Part shown: positions 36,123 to 44,887 of the stretch, piece after piece
Position numbering within the stretch: position 1 is the stretch's first letter
Layout: every line of letters begins with the position of its first letter
Origin: JBBQXK01 sp052387255
Lineage (GTDB): Bacteria > Pseudomonadota > Alphaproteobacteria > Rhodobacterales > Rhodobacteraceae
Length of the DNA: 64,000 bases
Assembly: GCA_052387255.1 (NCBI GenBank)
Contig: JBQTJI010000034.1
Location: forward strand, 1-64,000
Reading direction: 5' to 3'
Program-made: the position numbers and the translations under genes
Notes under the pieces: generated by a model
What the model saw: only the letters and a program-made list of their open reading frames with translations
The model's database searches: none
Told to the model about the DNA's origin: nothing

Positions 36123-37447
36123 GGGGTCACCTCTTCCGCCGTCAGCCAGCCGGTCACGGCATTGCGGCGGTCCAGCACCTCGCGCGCCGCCGCCATCACG
36201 TCGTCGGGCGTCACCGCCTGCAGCACGTCGGGCCAGGCCTGCACGTCGGACACCGTCAGCCCCGAGGTCAGCGCCGCGCCATAACGGCGGGCCAGACCGT
36301 CGACATCGTCGCGGGCATAGATTTCGCCCGCGCGAAGCTGGGTCCTGATGCGGGCAAAGGCCTCGGGCTCGACACCGTCGGTCAGGAATTTCGCCAGCAC
36401 CGCATCCATCGCTGCCTCGGCCTCGGCCAGCGTCACGCCGGCCTTTGGCACGATCACCAGCCCGAAGGTGCCAGGATCGAGCGAGGTGCCGTCGTAGTAG
36501 GCCGAGGTATAGACCGCCTTCGGATCGTCGAACTGCAGGGCGCGGGCCAGCACCGAGGTGGTCCCCGACCCGCCCAGCAATTCGGCCAGATAGGTCAGCG
36601 CCGCTGCCTTGGCCTGGTCGCCCGCGTTGCGTTCGGGGGCCAGGTAGCTGCGCACGACGTAGGGCTGCGCCACGCGGGGGTCGGCCATCGCCAGCCGCCG
36701 CTCGGCCCGCTGCGGGGGTTCCGAGGGGCGCAGGCGTGGCACGATGGCGGCCGAGGGGGGGATCGGGCCGTAGTGCTGCTCGGCCAGGGCGCGCACCTCT
36801 ACCGGATCGACATCGCCCGCGATGACCAGCACAGCGTTGTTCGGGGCATATAAGCGGTCATAGAACGACAGGGCATCGGCGCGGGTCAGCCCCTCCATCT
36901 CGTGCCGCCAGCCGATGATCGGGATGCCGTAGGGGTGGTTGAGGTACTGCGCCGCCTGGCGCTGTTCCTGGAACAGCGCGCCGGGATCGCCGTCCACCCG
37001 CTGGCTGCGTTCCTCGAGGATGACCTGGCGTTCGGTGGTCACGTCCTCTTCGGTCATCCTCACGTTCACCATGCGGTCGGCCTCCATCTGCATCATCAGG
37101 GGCAGGCGGTCGGCGGCGACGCGCTGGAAATAGGCGGTGTAGTCCGAAGTGGTGAAGGCGTTGTCGTCGCCGCCCTGCGCCTCGACCGTGTCCGAGAATT
37201 CGCCGGGGGCGAGGGTGTCGGTGCCCTTGAACATCAGGTGTTCCAGGAAATGCGCGATCCCCGACTTGCCCGGCGGATCGTCGGCGGCACCGATCCGGTA
37301 CCAGATCATCTGCACCGCCACCGGGGCGCGGTGATCCTCGATCACCACCACATCGAGGCCGTTTTGCAGGGTGAAATTCGACACGGTCTCGGCGCGCAAG
37401 GCCAGCGGCACCATCGTCAGGGCAAAGGCCAGGAAACCGCGCAACAT
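36119..37447 (-). CDS. M16 family zinc peptidase, catalytic subunit
   Basis: A 442-residue secreted metalloprotease. The signal peptide is MLRGFLAFALTMVPLALRAE. The inverted zinc motif HFLEH lies near residue 69 in GIAHFLEHLMFKGT, and the distal zinc Glu is in the usual NERQVILEER-type helix (EERSQRV region). The ATG at 37447 has a GGGGAAGGA site; a longer open frame upstream has no signal character. It is translated together with the inactive partner. The physiological substrate is unknown. Confidence 0.92.
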   Translation of the reverse strand: MLRGFLAFALTMVPLALRAETVSNFTLQNGLDVVVIEDHRAPVAVQMIWYRIGAADDPPGKSGIAHFLEHLMFKGTDTLAPGEFSDTVEAQGGDDNAFTTSDYTAYFQRVAADRLPLMMQMEADRMVNVRMTEEDVTTERQVILEERSQRVDGDPGALFQEQRQAAQYLNHPYGIPIIGWRHEMEGLTRADALSFYDRLYAPNNAVLVIAGDVDPVEVRALAEQHYGPIPPSAAIVPRLRPSEPPQRAERRLAMADPRVAQPYVVRSYLAPERNAGDQAKAAALTYLAELLGGSGTTSVLARALQFDDPKAVYTSAYYDGTSLDPGTFGLVIVPKAGVTLAEAEAAMDAVLAKFLTDGVEPEAFARIRTQLRAGEIYARDDVDGLARRYGAALTSGLTVSDVQAWPDVLQAVTPDDVMAAAREVLDRRNAVTGWLTAEEVTP

Positions 37448-37528
37448 CCGAAATCCTTCCCCGTTGGCCTGCCCCACACCTACGCAAGGCCGGGCCACGG
37501 TCAACCCCGGCCTACGCGGATGTGACGA

Positions 37529-38035
37529 TCAGTTGTCGGGCGGGGCCGAGGGGTTGCGCGCCCCGGCGCGCCGCCAGCGTTCCAGTTCGGCGTACTGGTC
37601 CAGCGATTGCTTGCGGTAGGCGCGGAAATAGACGTTGAGGTTGAACAGACGTTCCAGCGGGCGACCGCGGTTCTTCGACCGGAACTCCAGGTCTTCGGCG
37701 GCCAGTTGCGTGCGGATGCCGGACGAAATGCCATAGCGCGTGGCGTGGTTCATCAGCCCGGCATCGCCGCCGCTGCCGGCCCCCGGACGCCCGCCCAGGG
37801 CCGCCACGGCGTCATCGTTGGGCCGGGGGTCGGTCAGGTTCACGCCGCCGGGGGTGGGTTCGGGCAGGTCGACCAGCGACTCGGGCAGTTCCAGCGCCTT
37901 CGGCGGCAGGATGGCGAATTCGTCGGGGCCATCGGTCGATGACCGCAGGTTCATTAGGCGCGGCTCTCCACCACAGGCAACCAGCGTCAGCAGCGCCAGC
38001 ACTGCCACCGCCAGGGTTCCCCGACCTGCCTGCAT
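37529..38035 (-). CDS. DUF3035 lipoprotein
   Basis: A 168-residue predicted lipoprotein: signal MQAGRGTLAVAVLALLTLVAC with lipobox LVAC, followed by a Pro-rich segment (FAILPPKALELPESLVDLPEPTPGG) that is the DUF3035 signature. Function unknown. The order lspA-DUF3035-M16-M16 is a conserved alphaproteobacterial neighbourhood, and lspA itself would process this lipoprotein. The ribosome site GGGAGA precedes the ATG. Confidence 0.82.
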   Translation of the reverse strand: MQAGRGTLAVAVLALLTLVACGGEPRLMNLRSSTDGPDEFAILPPKALELPESLVDLPEPTPGGVNLTDPRPNDDAVAALGGRPGAGSGGDAGLMNHATRYGISSGIRTQLAAEDLEFRSKNRGRPLERLFNLNVYFRAYRKQSLDQYAELERWRRAGARNPSAPPDN

Positions 38036-38090
38036 GCCCGTCTCCCATCACCAAGACCCGGCTCTTCCTTAGCGCATCGCCAAGGGCGCG

Positions 38091-38588
38091 TCACGGGGTC
38101 TTTCCGCGCCCGCCCCGCTTGCCCTTGCCTGCATCGGAGGCAAACACCACCAGCCCTAGCGCACCGGCAAAGATCGCGATGTCGGCAACGTTGAACGCAT
38201 AGGGATTCTCGATGCCGCAGCAGGACATGTTCAGGAAATCGGCCACCGCCCCGTACAGCACCCGGTCCACCACGTTGCCCAGGGCCCCGCCCACCAGCAG
38301 GCCGCCCGCGACATGCGCCATCCGGCCCTGCGGACTGCGCGAAAGCCACCACAGCACCCACGCCGAAATGGCAAGGGCCACGGCGATCAGCAGCCAGCGG
38401 GTGCTGTCTGCGTCATCCGACAGCAGGCCGAAGTTGACGCCCCGGTTCCAGGCCATGCGAAAGGTCAGCCAGGGCGGCCAGACGTCGATCATGCCAAGGT
38501 CGATCAGCCGCAGGTGGAACACCACCAGCCACTTGGTGATTTGGTCCAGCGCGAAAATCAGGACGGCAGTGATCGCTAGGGTCCGCAT
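38091..38588 (-). CDS. lspA: lipoprotein signal peptidase
   Basis: Aspartic protease of the inner membrane that cleaves diacylglyceryl-prolipoproteins, 165 residues with four hydrophobic helices. The two catalytic aspartates are in GNVVDRVLYG and FNVADIAIF, with the conserved NRGVNFG segment before them. ATG 38588 directly precedes the first helix; the open frame upstream overlaps purH and is non-homologous. It lies 7 bp after purH and probably shares its transcript. Confidence 0.95.
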   Translation of the reverse strand: MRTLAITAVLIFALDQITKWLVVFHLRLIDLGMIDVWPPWLTFRMAWNRGVNFGLLSDDADSTRWLLIAVALAISAWVLWWLSRSPQGRMAHVAGGLLVGGALGNVVDRVLYGAVADFLNMSCCGIENPYAFNVADIAIFAGALGLVVFASDAGKGKRGGRGKTP

Positions 38589-38595
38589 GGGGGCC

Positions 38596-40182
38596 TCAGT
38601 GCCGGAAATGCCGCTGGCCGGTGAACACCATGGCCAGGCCCGCCGCATCCGCCGCCGCGATCACCTCGTCATCGCGCATCGACCCGCCGGGCTGGATGAC
38701 GGCCACCGCGCCCGCCTCGGCCGCCGCCAACAGGCCGTCGGCGAAGGGAAAGAAGGCGTCCGAGGCGACCACCGACCCGTGCGTCGGGATTTCGGCCAGC
38801 CCCACCGCCTCGGCCATGTCCTGCGCCTTGCGGGCGGCGATGCGTGTCGAATAGATGCGGCTCATCTGGCCCGCGCCGATGGCGACGGTGGCGCCTCCCG
38901 TGGCATAGACGATGGCGTTCGACTTGACATGCTTGGCCACCGTCCAGGCGAACAGCAGGTCCTCCATCTGGGCAGGCGTCGGGGCGGCCCGCGTCACCAC
39001 GCGCAGGTCAGACGGCACCACGCCCGCCCCGTCGCGGTCCTGCACCAGAAGGCCCCCCGCCACCTGCCGCAGGGCCAGGCCCGGCGCGCGGGGGTCGGGC
39101 AGGCCGTCGGTCGTCAAGAGGCGCAGGTTCTTCTTCGCGGCAAAGACGGCGCGGGCCCCGGCGTCGGCCCCGGGGGCGATCACGACCTCGGTGAAGATCT
39201 CGACGATCCGCTCGGCGGTCGGTCCGTCCAGCGCCTGGTTGAGCGCCACGATGCCGCCGAACGCGCTGACCCGGTCACAGTCATAGGCCCGCGCATAGGC
39301 CTCGGCCAGCGTCGCACCCAGGGCCACGCCGCAGGGGTTGGCATGCTTGACGATCACGCAGGCGGGGGTGGCGGGATCGAACTCGGCCACCAGTTCAAAG
39401 GCCGCGTCGGTGTCGTTGATGTTGTTATAGGACAACTCCTTGCCCTGGTGCTGGCGGGCGGTGGCCACGCCCGCGCGCGCGCTGCCGTCGGCATAGAAGG
39501 CGGCGGTCTGGTGCGGGTTCTCGCCATAGCGCAAGGGCTGCACCAGACGCCCGGCAAAGACCCGGCGGCGGGGAGAGGTATCCCTCAGCGCGCCCGCCAT
39601 CCAGGTCGACACGGCGGCGTCATAGGCGGCGGTGCGACCATAGGCGGTCAGCGCCAGCTTCTGGCGGAAGGGCAGGGCGGTCGCGCCATCGAGGCGTGCC
39701 AGTTCGGCCAGCAGGGGGGCATAATCCTCGGGGTCGGTCACGCAGGCGACGAAGCGATGGTTCTTGGCCGCCGCGCGGATCATCGCCGGACCGCCGATGT
39801 CGATGTTCTCGACGCATTCGGCAAAACCCGCACCCCGCGCCACCGTCGCCTCGAACGGATAGAGGTTCACCACCAGCAAATCGATCGGCTCGATCCCGTG
39901 CGCGGCCATGGCCAGCAGATGCTCGTCATCGTCGCGCAGCGCCAAGAGCCCGCCGTGGACATTGGGGTGCAGCGTCTTGACCCGCCCGTCCATCATCTCG
40001 GGGAACCCCGTGACCTCGGCCACGTCGCGCGCGGGCAGGCCCGCCATGCGCAGCGCCTGCGCCGTGCCGCCCGTCGAGATCAGTTCGACCCCCCGCGCCA
40101 CCAGCGCCCGCGCCAAGTCGATCAGGCCCGTCTTGTCCGACACCGAGATCAGCGCGCGACCGACGGGAACAAGGTGGGACAT
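38596..40182 (-). CDS. purH: bifunctional AICAR formyltransferase / IMP cyclohydrolase
   Basis: Last two steps of IMP synthesis. The N-terminal cyclohydrolase domain has ALISVSDKTGLIDLARAL, STGGTAQAL and DGRVKTLHPNVHGG. The C-terminal transformylase has KELSYNNINDTDAAFEL and the catalytic VKHANPCG. It ends in FTGQRHFRH, typical of the family. At 528 residues it is full length. ATG 40182 is chosen over an upstream in-frame GTG because MSHLVPVGRALISVSDKTG is the family start. Precedes lspA. Confidence 0.97.
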   Translation of the reverse strand: MSHLVPVGRALISVSDKTGLIDLARALVARGVELISTGGTAQALRMAGLPARDVAEVTGFPEMMDGRVKTLHPNVHGGLLALRDDDEHLLAMAAHGIEPIDLLVVNLYPFEATVARGAGFAECVENIDIGGPAMIRAAAKNHRFVACVTDPEDYAPLLAELARLDGATALPFRQKLALTAYGRTAAYDAAVSTWMAGALRDTSPRRRVFAGRLVQPLRYGENPHQTAAFYADGSARAGVATARQHQGKELSYNNINDTDAAFELVAEFDPATPACVIVKHANPCGVALGATLAEAYARAYDCDRVSAFGGIVALNQALDGPTAERIVEIFTEVVIAPGADAGARAVFAAKKNLRLLTTDGLPDPRAPGLALRQVAGGLLVQDRDGAGVVPSDLRVVTRAAPTPAQMEDLLFAWTVAKHVKSNAIVYATGGATVAIGAGQMSRIYSTRIAARKAQDMAEAVGLAEIPTHGSVVASDAFFPFADGLLAAAEAGAVAVIQPGGSMRDDEVIAAADAAGLAMVFTGQRHFRH

Positions 40183-40221
40183 GGGCAAGGGCACTCCGGC
40201 AGGACAGTCGGGCAGGGCGCG

Positions 40222-41961
40222 TCAGGCCGGGGCGGCGGGGTCGCCCCGGTCAAGGTCGCGAATGGCCAGCGGAGTATCCTGTGCCTTCGCCAAGGTCCAG
40301 CCGATGCGTGCCTCGGTGCCGGTCAGACGGCCCGAAACCACGATCTGCTGCGCGGAACGCGGCTTCAGCCGCCCGTTTTCCAGATAGACCGACGCCTCGA
40401 TGCCCAATTCCGACGCATCGGCCAGCCGGAACACCCAGACCTCGCCCGACCGCAGCACCAGCGACACCGCCGTGCCGCCGAGGTCCAGCCCCGCCTCGAC
40501 ATCGGGATGCAGATGGAACCGCAGGTGGAACTGCAACGGCTCGCCCCGCCTGCGGGCGATCACCCGCGCCAGCATCTGCGCGCCCTCTTCGGTCTCGGCG
40601 GCCAGGCGGTCCTCGCCGGTCAGGCGGCGCCCGTCCGCCGACAGCGCCAGCGCCCGCGTCTGCGTCAGCCCGTGGGTCCGCAGCCAGCCGTCATGCGCCA
40701 GCACATAGCCTCCAGGCCCGTCGGGCCGCGCCATCACCACATGCGCGCGCTCGACCAGCGCATCAGCTTGGCCCCGCCCGAGGCGCGACGAGGAGTATCC
40801 TTCCAGCGCCAGCACCGAATGCGACACCGTGGCGCGGCCCGCCCGCGCCCAGACCGGGCCAAAGGGCACGCCCGACCCGCAGCTGACGATCATCGGCCTG
40901 CGCCCCGAGGTCAGTTCGAACGCCAGGGTCGAGGCATGGGCCATCGTGCCTGCCGGGCCGCCCGGCGGATCGGCGGCGTCGACGATCACCGTCGTCCGCC
41001 CCGCCGCCAGCCGCAGATAGCCCATGGCAGGCCCCGGACCGGCGGCGGCCCTGACCCCCGATGCCGCCAGCGCCAGGTCCAGCCGCCCCTCCATCCCGCG
41101 CCCGCCGCCGTGGAACCGCGCCAGCCCCCCGTCGGCATGGCGCAGCGACCGCAGGCAGGGCGCGATGCGGGCGATGGCGGCGGCATGGGGTTCGGGCAGG
41201 GCGCGCCCGGCCTCGGTCAGCGCCTGCGCGGCCCAGGTCAGCAGGGTCAGCACCTCGAGCAGTTCCTCGGGGTTGCGGGTGCGGATGCCGCCCTGGGCAT
41301 CGATCCCGGTGGCGCAGTCGGCGGCCAGCGCAGTGATCGCGGCCCCCGCGTGATGGTTCAGGCCCTTGAGCGCCAGGCCCGCATAGATCAGACCCGTCAG
41401 CGCCTCGAACCGCGGCAGGCCGGGGCGGGCGGCAGGCCAGCGGCGGGCGGCGAACTCGACCTGCACCGACAGCGCGGCAAAGAACGCCTGCGACTGCTGC
41501 GGCGTGCGTCCGTTCAGCAGAAAGATCGCATGGTTGATCCAGCGGATCAGGCGGCGGCCCGTGACATCGGGGGTCCAGCCCGCCCCCTGCCCCCGCCCGT
41601 AGCGCGCGATCCAGTCCCAGGTCCAGTCCTGCGCGCGGGCACGGGCGGCGTGGTCGCCCACGGCCGCCAGATCATCCAGCCAGGCAAAGCCGTGCGCCTC
41701 GGCGGCAAAGGCCGCATCGCGCGGGGCCATCGTCCACAGCGACTGCCCCGGTGCCTCGATCAGCCGCCCGGCCATCAGGAAATGCCCCGACATCACCTGC
41801 CGCCCCCGCGCGAACAGCCCGATGGTGCGGGGTTCGGGCTGCTGGACGAACCCCTTGGCAGGCGCAGCCCGTGCCGCACGGCGCACCGCCAGCCGGTTCA
41901 TGGCCTGCACCACGCGCCCCGCCAGACCCTGCCCCGAGGATGCGTTTGCCATGCTTGTCAT
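40222..41961 (-). CDS. heparinase II/III family protein
   Basis: A 579-residue protein. The N-terminal alpha-helical toroid part has WDWIARYG and RLIRWINHAIFLL. The C-terminal heparinase II/III beta-sheet domain starts near RFHGGGRGMEGRLD and includes FGPVWARAGRATVSHSVLALE. A polysaccharide lyase role is expected for the fold, but there is no signal peptide, so cytoplasmic location and unknown substrate must be assumed. In relatives it usually sits between an rsmB-type methyltransferase and purH; here rsmB is absent and a betI-like gene takes its place. Confidence 0.83.
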   Translation of the reverse strand: MTSMANASSGQGLAGRVVQAMNRLAVRRAARAAPAKGFVQQPEPRTIGLFARGRQVMSGHFLMAGRLIEAPGQSLWTMAPRDAAFAAEAHGFAWLDDLAAVGDHAARARAQDWTWDWIARYGRGQGAGWTPDVTGRRLIRWINHAIFLLNGRTPQQSQAFFAALSVQVEFAARRWPAARPGLPRFEALTGLIYAGLALKGLNHHAGAAITALAADCATGIDAQGGIRTRNPEELLEVLTLLTWAAQALTEAGRALPEPHAAAIARIAPCLRSLRHADGGLARFHGGGRGMEGRLDLALAASGVRAAAGPGPAMGYLRLAAGRTTVIVDAADPPGGPAGTMAHASTLAFELTSGRRPMIVSCGSGVPFGPVWARAGRATVSHSVLALEGYSSSRLGRGQADALVERAHVVMARPDGPGGYVLAHDGWLRTHGLTQTRALALSADGRRLTGEDRLAAETEEGAQMLARVIARRRGEPLQFHLRFHLHPDVEAGLDLGGTAVSLVLRSGEVWVFRLADASELGIEASVYLENGRLKPRSAQQIVVSGRLTGTEARIGWTLAKAQDTPLAIRDLDRGDPAAPA

Positions 41962-42135
41962 GCCTGCAACTCTGCCCGTGCCGGTTGTGCGTCCGGCTTT
42001 GGCGGTCAGCATACCCGGTGGGGGCGTCGGTGTCATGGACAATTGCCGCAGCCCAGGCGGATCGACCGGCCGGGCATCGGCCTGTCGGGACGCGAAAGCG
42101 ACCGATGCCGGGTTGTCGGGGCCGTCGTTTCTGTG

Positions 42136-42750
42136 TCAGGACCGGTGCAGCAGATGTCGCTGGGCTTCGGTGATCAGGCTTTCCACGACGGTGACCAGCA
42201 CGGCGACAGCCTGTTCCCGCCCGATGCTGTCGCCCGCCGATTTTCGCAGCCACAGGCCATCGATCAGCGAACTCACGGTCCGCTCGACCAGCGCAAACCG
42301 CTCTTCCGGCAGGACGCCGACAAAGACCGAGCGCAGGTTTGACCGCAATCTGCGGTAGAACAGCGCCTGCAAACGGGCATAGCGCGCATTGCCGGACGAG
42401 GCCGCGACGACCGACAGCCAGGCGCTGGCCACGTTCGGTTCATAGACACCCGCCGGGAAGTTTCCCTCGATGATGGCGAGGAAGCGTTCCCACGGGGTGC
42501 GCGCGGCCCCCAGGCGCACGACCACATCCTCCATCAGAAGACGGTTGTTCAGCCGCACCATGGCAAACAGGACGTCCTCCTTGCCCTTGAAGTAGTACGA
42601 CAGGATGCCCGGCGACATGCCCGCCTCGGCGCAGATGCGCGCCGTGGTCATGCTGCCAAGACCGTGGCGCATGAACACCCGGTGCGCGGCGGCGATCAGC
42701 TCGCGGCGGCGAAGGTCCTCGATGCGGGTGCGCTTTGCCTGAACCTGCAT
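42136..42750 (-). CDS. betI: TetR-family regulator, BetI-like
   Basis: A 204-residue repressor. The N-terminal helix-turn-helix is ELIAAAHRVFMRHGLGSMTTARICAEAGMSPGILSYYFKGKEDVLF, a good match to BetI, which senses choline. It is divergent from choX, whose product binds choline or betaine; this context is the main reason for the BetI name. No betA or betB is adjacent. The ATG is followed by a Lys/Arg-rich N-terminal arm. A palindrome in the shared promoter gap is the probable target. Confidence 0.75.
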   Translation of the reverse strand: MQVQAKRTRIEDLRRRELIAAAHRVFMRHGLGSMTTARICAEAGMSPGILSYYFKGKEDVLFAMVRLNNRLLMEDVVVRLGAARTPWERFLAIIEGNFPAGVYEPNVASAWLSVVAASSGNARYARLQALFYRRLRSNLRSVFVGVLPEERFALVERTVSSLIDGLWLRKSAGDSIGREQAVAVLVTVVESLITEAQRHLLHRS

Positions 42751-42784
42751 GGCAATTCCTTATCAGCCCAAAAACTGAATGGCG

Positions 42785-42800
42785 ATACAATTTTTTGTAT
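42785..42800. promoter_or_regulatory. palindrome between betI-like gene and choX
   Basis: ATACAA-TTTT-TTGTAT, perfect 6-bp arms in an AT-rich patch 34 bp from the betI-like start and 55 bp from choX. It lies right before a TTGACG that could be the choX -35 box. A candidate operator for the TetR-family regulator. Confidence 0.5.
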
Positions 42801-42854
42801 TGACGAGCAGACCCCGTGGGGCCACCCTTGCGCAAAACATCTGGGAGGATGGAC

Positions 42855-43787
42855 ATGCAGACCTCGATCCGCGCGCTTGCCCTGGCCACGACCCTGTTTG
42901 CGGCCCCGGCCGGGGCCGCCGACCCCGCCAGTTGCGCGCCCGTGCGCATGGCGGATCTCGGCTGGACCGACATCGTGCTGACCAACACCACCGCCGAGGT
43001 GATCCTGTCGGCACTGGGCTATGAACCCACCCAGACGCTGCTGGGCCTCGACGTCAGCTTTGTCTCGCTTCGGTCGGGCGAGATGGACATCTTCCAGGGC
43101 AACTGGCGCCCGGTGCAGAACGAACAGTACAAGGCCTTCTTCGACGACGGCTCGGTCGAGGTGCTGGGCCGGAACCTGGACGGCGCGAAGTTCACCCTGG
43201 CGGTGCCGAAGTACGTCTCGGATGCCGGGGTGAAGAGCTTCGCCGATCTGGCCGCACATGCCGACAAGTTCGGTAGCCGGATTTTCGCCATCGAACCGGG
43301 ATCGAACCAGACGCTGCTCGACATGGTGGCCGCGAACCGGCACGGACTTGGCGACTGGGAAATCGTGGAATCGAGCGAGGCCGGCATGCTGTCGCAGGTC
43401 GGGCGGATGTATCCCAAAGAGGAATGGGTGGTGTTCCTGGGGTGGGAGCCGCATCCGATGAACCTCAACTACGAGCTGGCCTATCTGGATGGCGGCGACA
43501 TCGAATACGGCCCCGACTTTGGCGGGGCCACCGTGCACACCCTGTCGCGCCGGGGCTATGCCGCCGAATGCCCGAACGCGGCCCGGTTCTTTTCGCAGCT
43601 GGTGTTCGATCTCGACTACGAAAACCTCGGCATGCAGAAGATCATGGGCGATGGGATGAGCGCCCCGGACGCCGCGAGGGCGATGATCGCGGCCCGGCCG
43701 GAACTGCTGGACGGCTGGCTCAAGGACGTGACCACGCTGGACGGCCAGCCCGGCCTGCCTGCCGCCAAGGCAGCCCTTGGCCTTTGA
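42855..43787 (+). CDS. choX: choline/glycine betaine-binding periplasmic protein
   Basis: A 310-residue binding protein of the OpuAC/ChoX family. The signal peptide is MQTSIRALALATTLFAAPAGAA. Conserved family segments include GWTDIVLTNTTAEVIL, GEMDIFQGNW, and VVFLGWEPHPMN, whose aromatic residues form the quaternary-ammonium cage. The ribosome site GGGAGG is 6 bp before the ATG. No choW or choV permease/ATPase genes follow; instead an alcohol dehydrogenase gene starts in the stop codon. The transporter core must be encoded elsewhere. Confidence 0.86.
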   Translation: MQTSIRALALATTLFAAPAGAADPASCAPVRMADLGWTDIVLTNTTAEVILSALGYEPTQTLLGLDVSFVSLRSGEMDIFQGNWRPVQNEQYKAFFDDGSVEVLGRNLDGAKFTLAVPKYVSDAGVKSFADLAAHADKFGSRIFAIEPGSNQTLLDMVAANRHGLGDWEIVESSEAGMLSQVGRMYPKEEWVVFLGWEPHPMNLNYELAYLDGGDIEYGPDFGGATVHTLSRRGYAAECPNAARFFSQLVFDLDYENLGMQKIMGDGMSAPDAARAMIAARPELLDGWLKDVTTLDGQPGLPAAKAALGL

Positions 43788-44800
43788 TGGAAACCATGCG
43801 CGCGGCCGTCCTTGACGGGCACGGCCGACCCCTGAAGCTGGTCCGCCTGCCGGTGCCCGTTCCCGGCCCCGGCGACATCCTGATCCGGGTGGAGGCAAGC
43901 GGCGTCTGCCATAGTGACGTGCATGTCTGGCAGGGCGACAGCGTCGCCTCGCCGCCACCCGACCCCTTTGTCCTGGGGCACGAAGGTGTCGGCGTCGTCA
44001 CCGCCCTTGGCCCCGGCGTGACGGGATGGACCCCGGGCGAAAGGGCCGGGGTGGCCTGGATTCACGATACCTGCGGGGTCTGCGAGCAATGTCTGGGCGG
44101 CCACGAGGCGTTCTGTGCCGGACAGCGGGCGCATGGCTATCATGTGCCGGGGACCTTTGCCGACTATGTCGTGGCCAAGGCGGCCTTCGCGACACGGTTG
44201 CCCCCGGGGGACGCGGCAGGCCTTGCGCCCCTGATGTGCGCGGGCCTGACTGCCTTTGGCGCGCTGGAACGGGCGCGCCTGGTGCATGGCGAAACCTGCG
44301 CGATCTTCGGATGCGGGGGCCTTGGCCTTTATGCGGTACAACTGGCCGCCCGGCGCGGGGCGCGGGTGGTCGCGGTCGACAGCGATCCGGCCAGGCTTGC
44401 GGTGGCGGCGCGTCACGGGGCGGCGGCAACCCTGCACGCGACCCCCGACCTGGCCGCCGCCTGGCCCGAGACCCATCGCGCCCATGCCACGATCAACTTC
44501 GCCCCCACACCCCGCACTTGGGACGCCATGCGCGCCGCGACCCGCCCCCTGGGCCGCATCGTCGCCGCCGCCATGGTGGCCGAACCCGTGCCCCTGTCGC
44601 AGGAATGGCTGACCTGGACCGGCATCACCCTGACCGGCACGTCCGTCGGCAGCCGCGACCAGATGCGCGCGCTGATGGCCCTGCATGCTGAAATGCCGCT
44701 TAGGGCGGAGGTCGAGGAGATTGCGCTCGACGGCGTGTCGGACGCCCTGGCTGCCCTGGCAGAGGGGCGTGCGAAGGGGCGGTACTGCGTGCGGTTCTGA
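43787..44800 (+). CDS. zinc-dependent alcohol dehydrogenase (MDR)
   Basis: A 337-residue medium-chain dehydrogenase. The catalytic zinc site is GVCHSDVHVWQGD plus LGHEGVGVV. The structural zinc loop has four Cys (CGVCEQCLGGHEAFC). The NAD-binding motif is IFGCGGLGLYAVQLAA. It starts in the choX stop codon (TGATG); an alternative ATG lies three codons later. The coupling to choX suggests a role in oxidising choline or a related alcohol, but the family is broad and this is inference. Confidence 0.87.
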   Translation: METMRAAVLDGHGRPLKLVRLPVPVPGPGDILIRVEASGVCHSDVHVWQGDSVASPPPDPFVLGHEGVGVVTALGPGVTGWTPGERAGVAWIHDTCGVCEQCLGGHEAFCAGQRAHGYHVPGTFADYVVAKAAFATRLPPGDAAGLAPLMCAGLTAFGALERARLVHGETCAIFGCGGLGLYAVQLAARRGARVVAVDSDPARLAVAARHGAAATLHATPDLAAAWPETHRAHATINFAPTPRTWDAMRAATRPLGRIVAAAMVAEPVPLSQEWLTWTGITLTGTSVGSRDQMRALMALHAEMPLRAEVEEIALDGVSDALAALAEGRAKGRYCVRF

Positions 44801-44887
44801 GAAGGCGGGGGCTTCCGAAGGGAGAGGATCAGACCCGAAGCAAGTCAAGCGGCAGAACGAAAGCATGGAGCGCATCTCGGCGGTGCG

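Noticed and set aside
38212..42342. 4.1-kb plus-strand open frame across lspA, purH and the heparinase gene
   Set aside because: It crosses three well-supported genes and has no recognisable domain or ribosome site.
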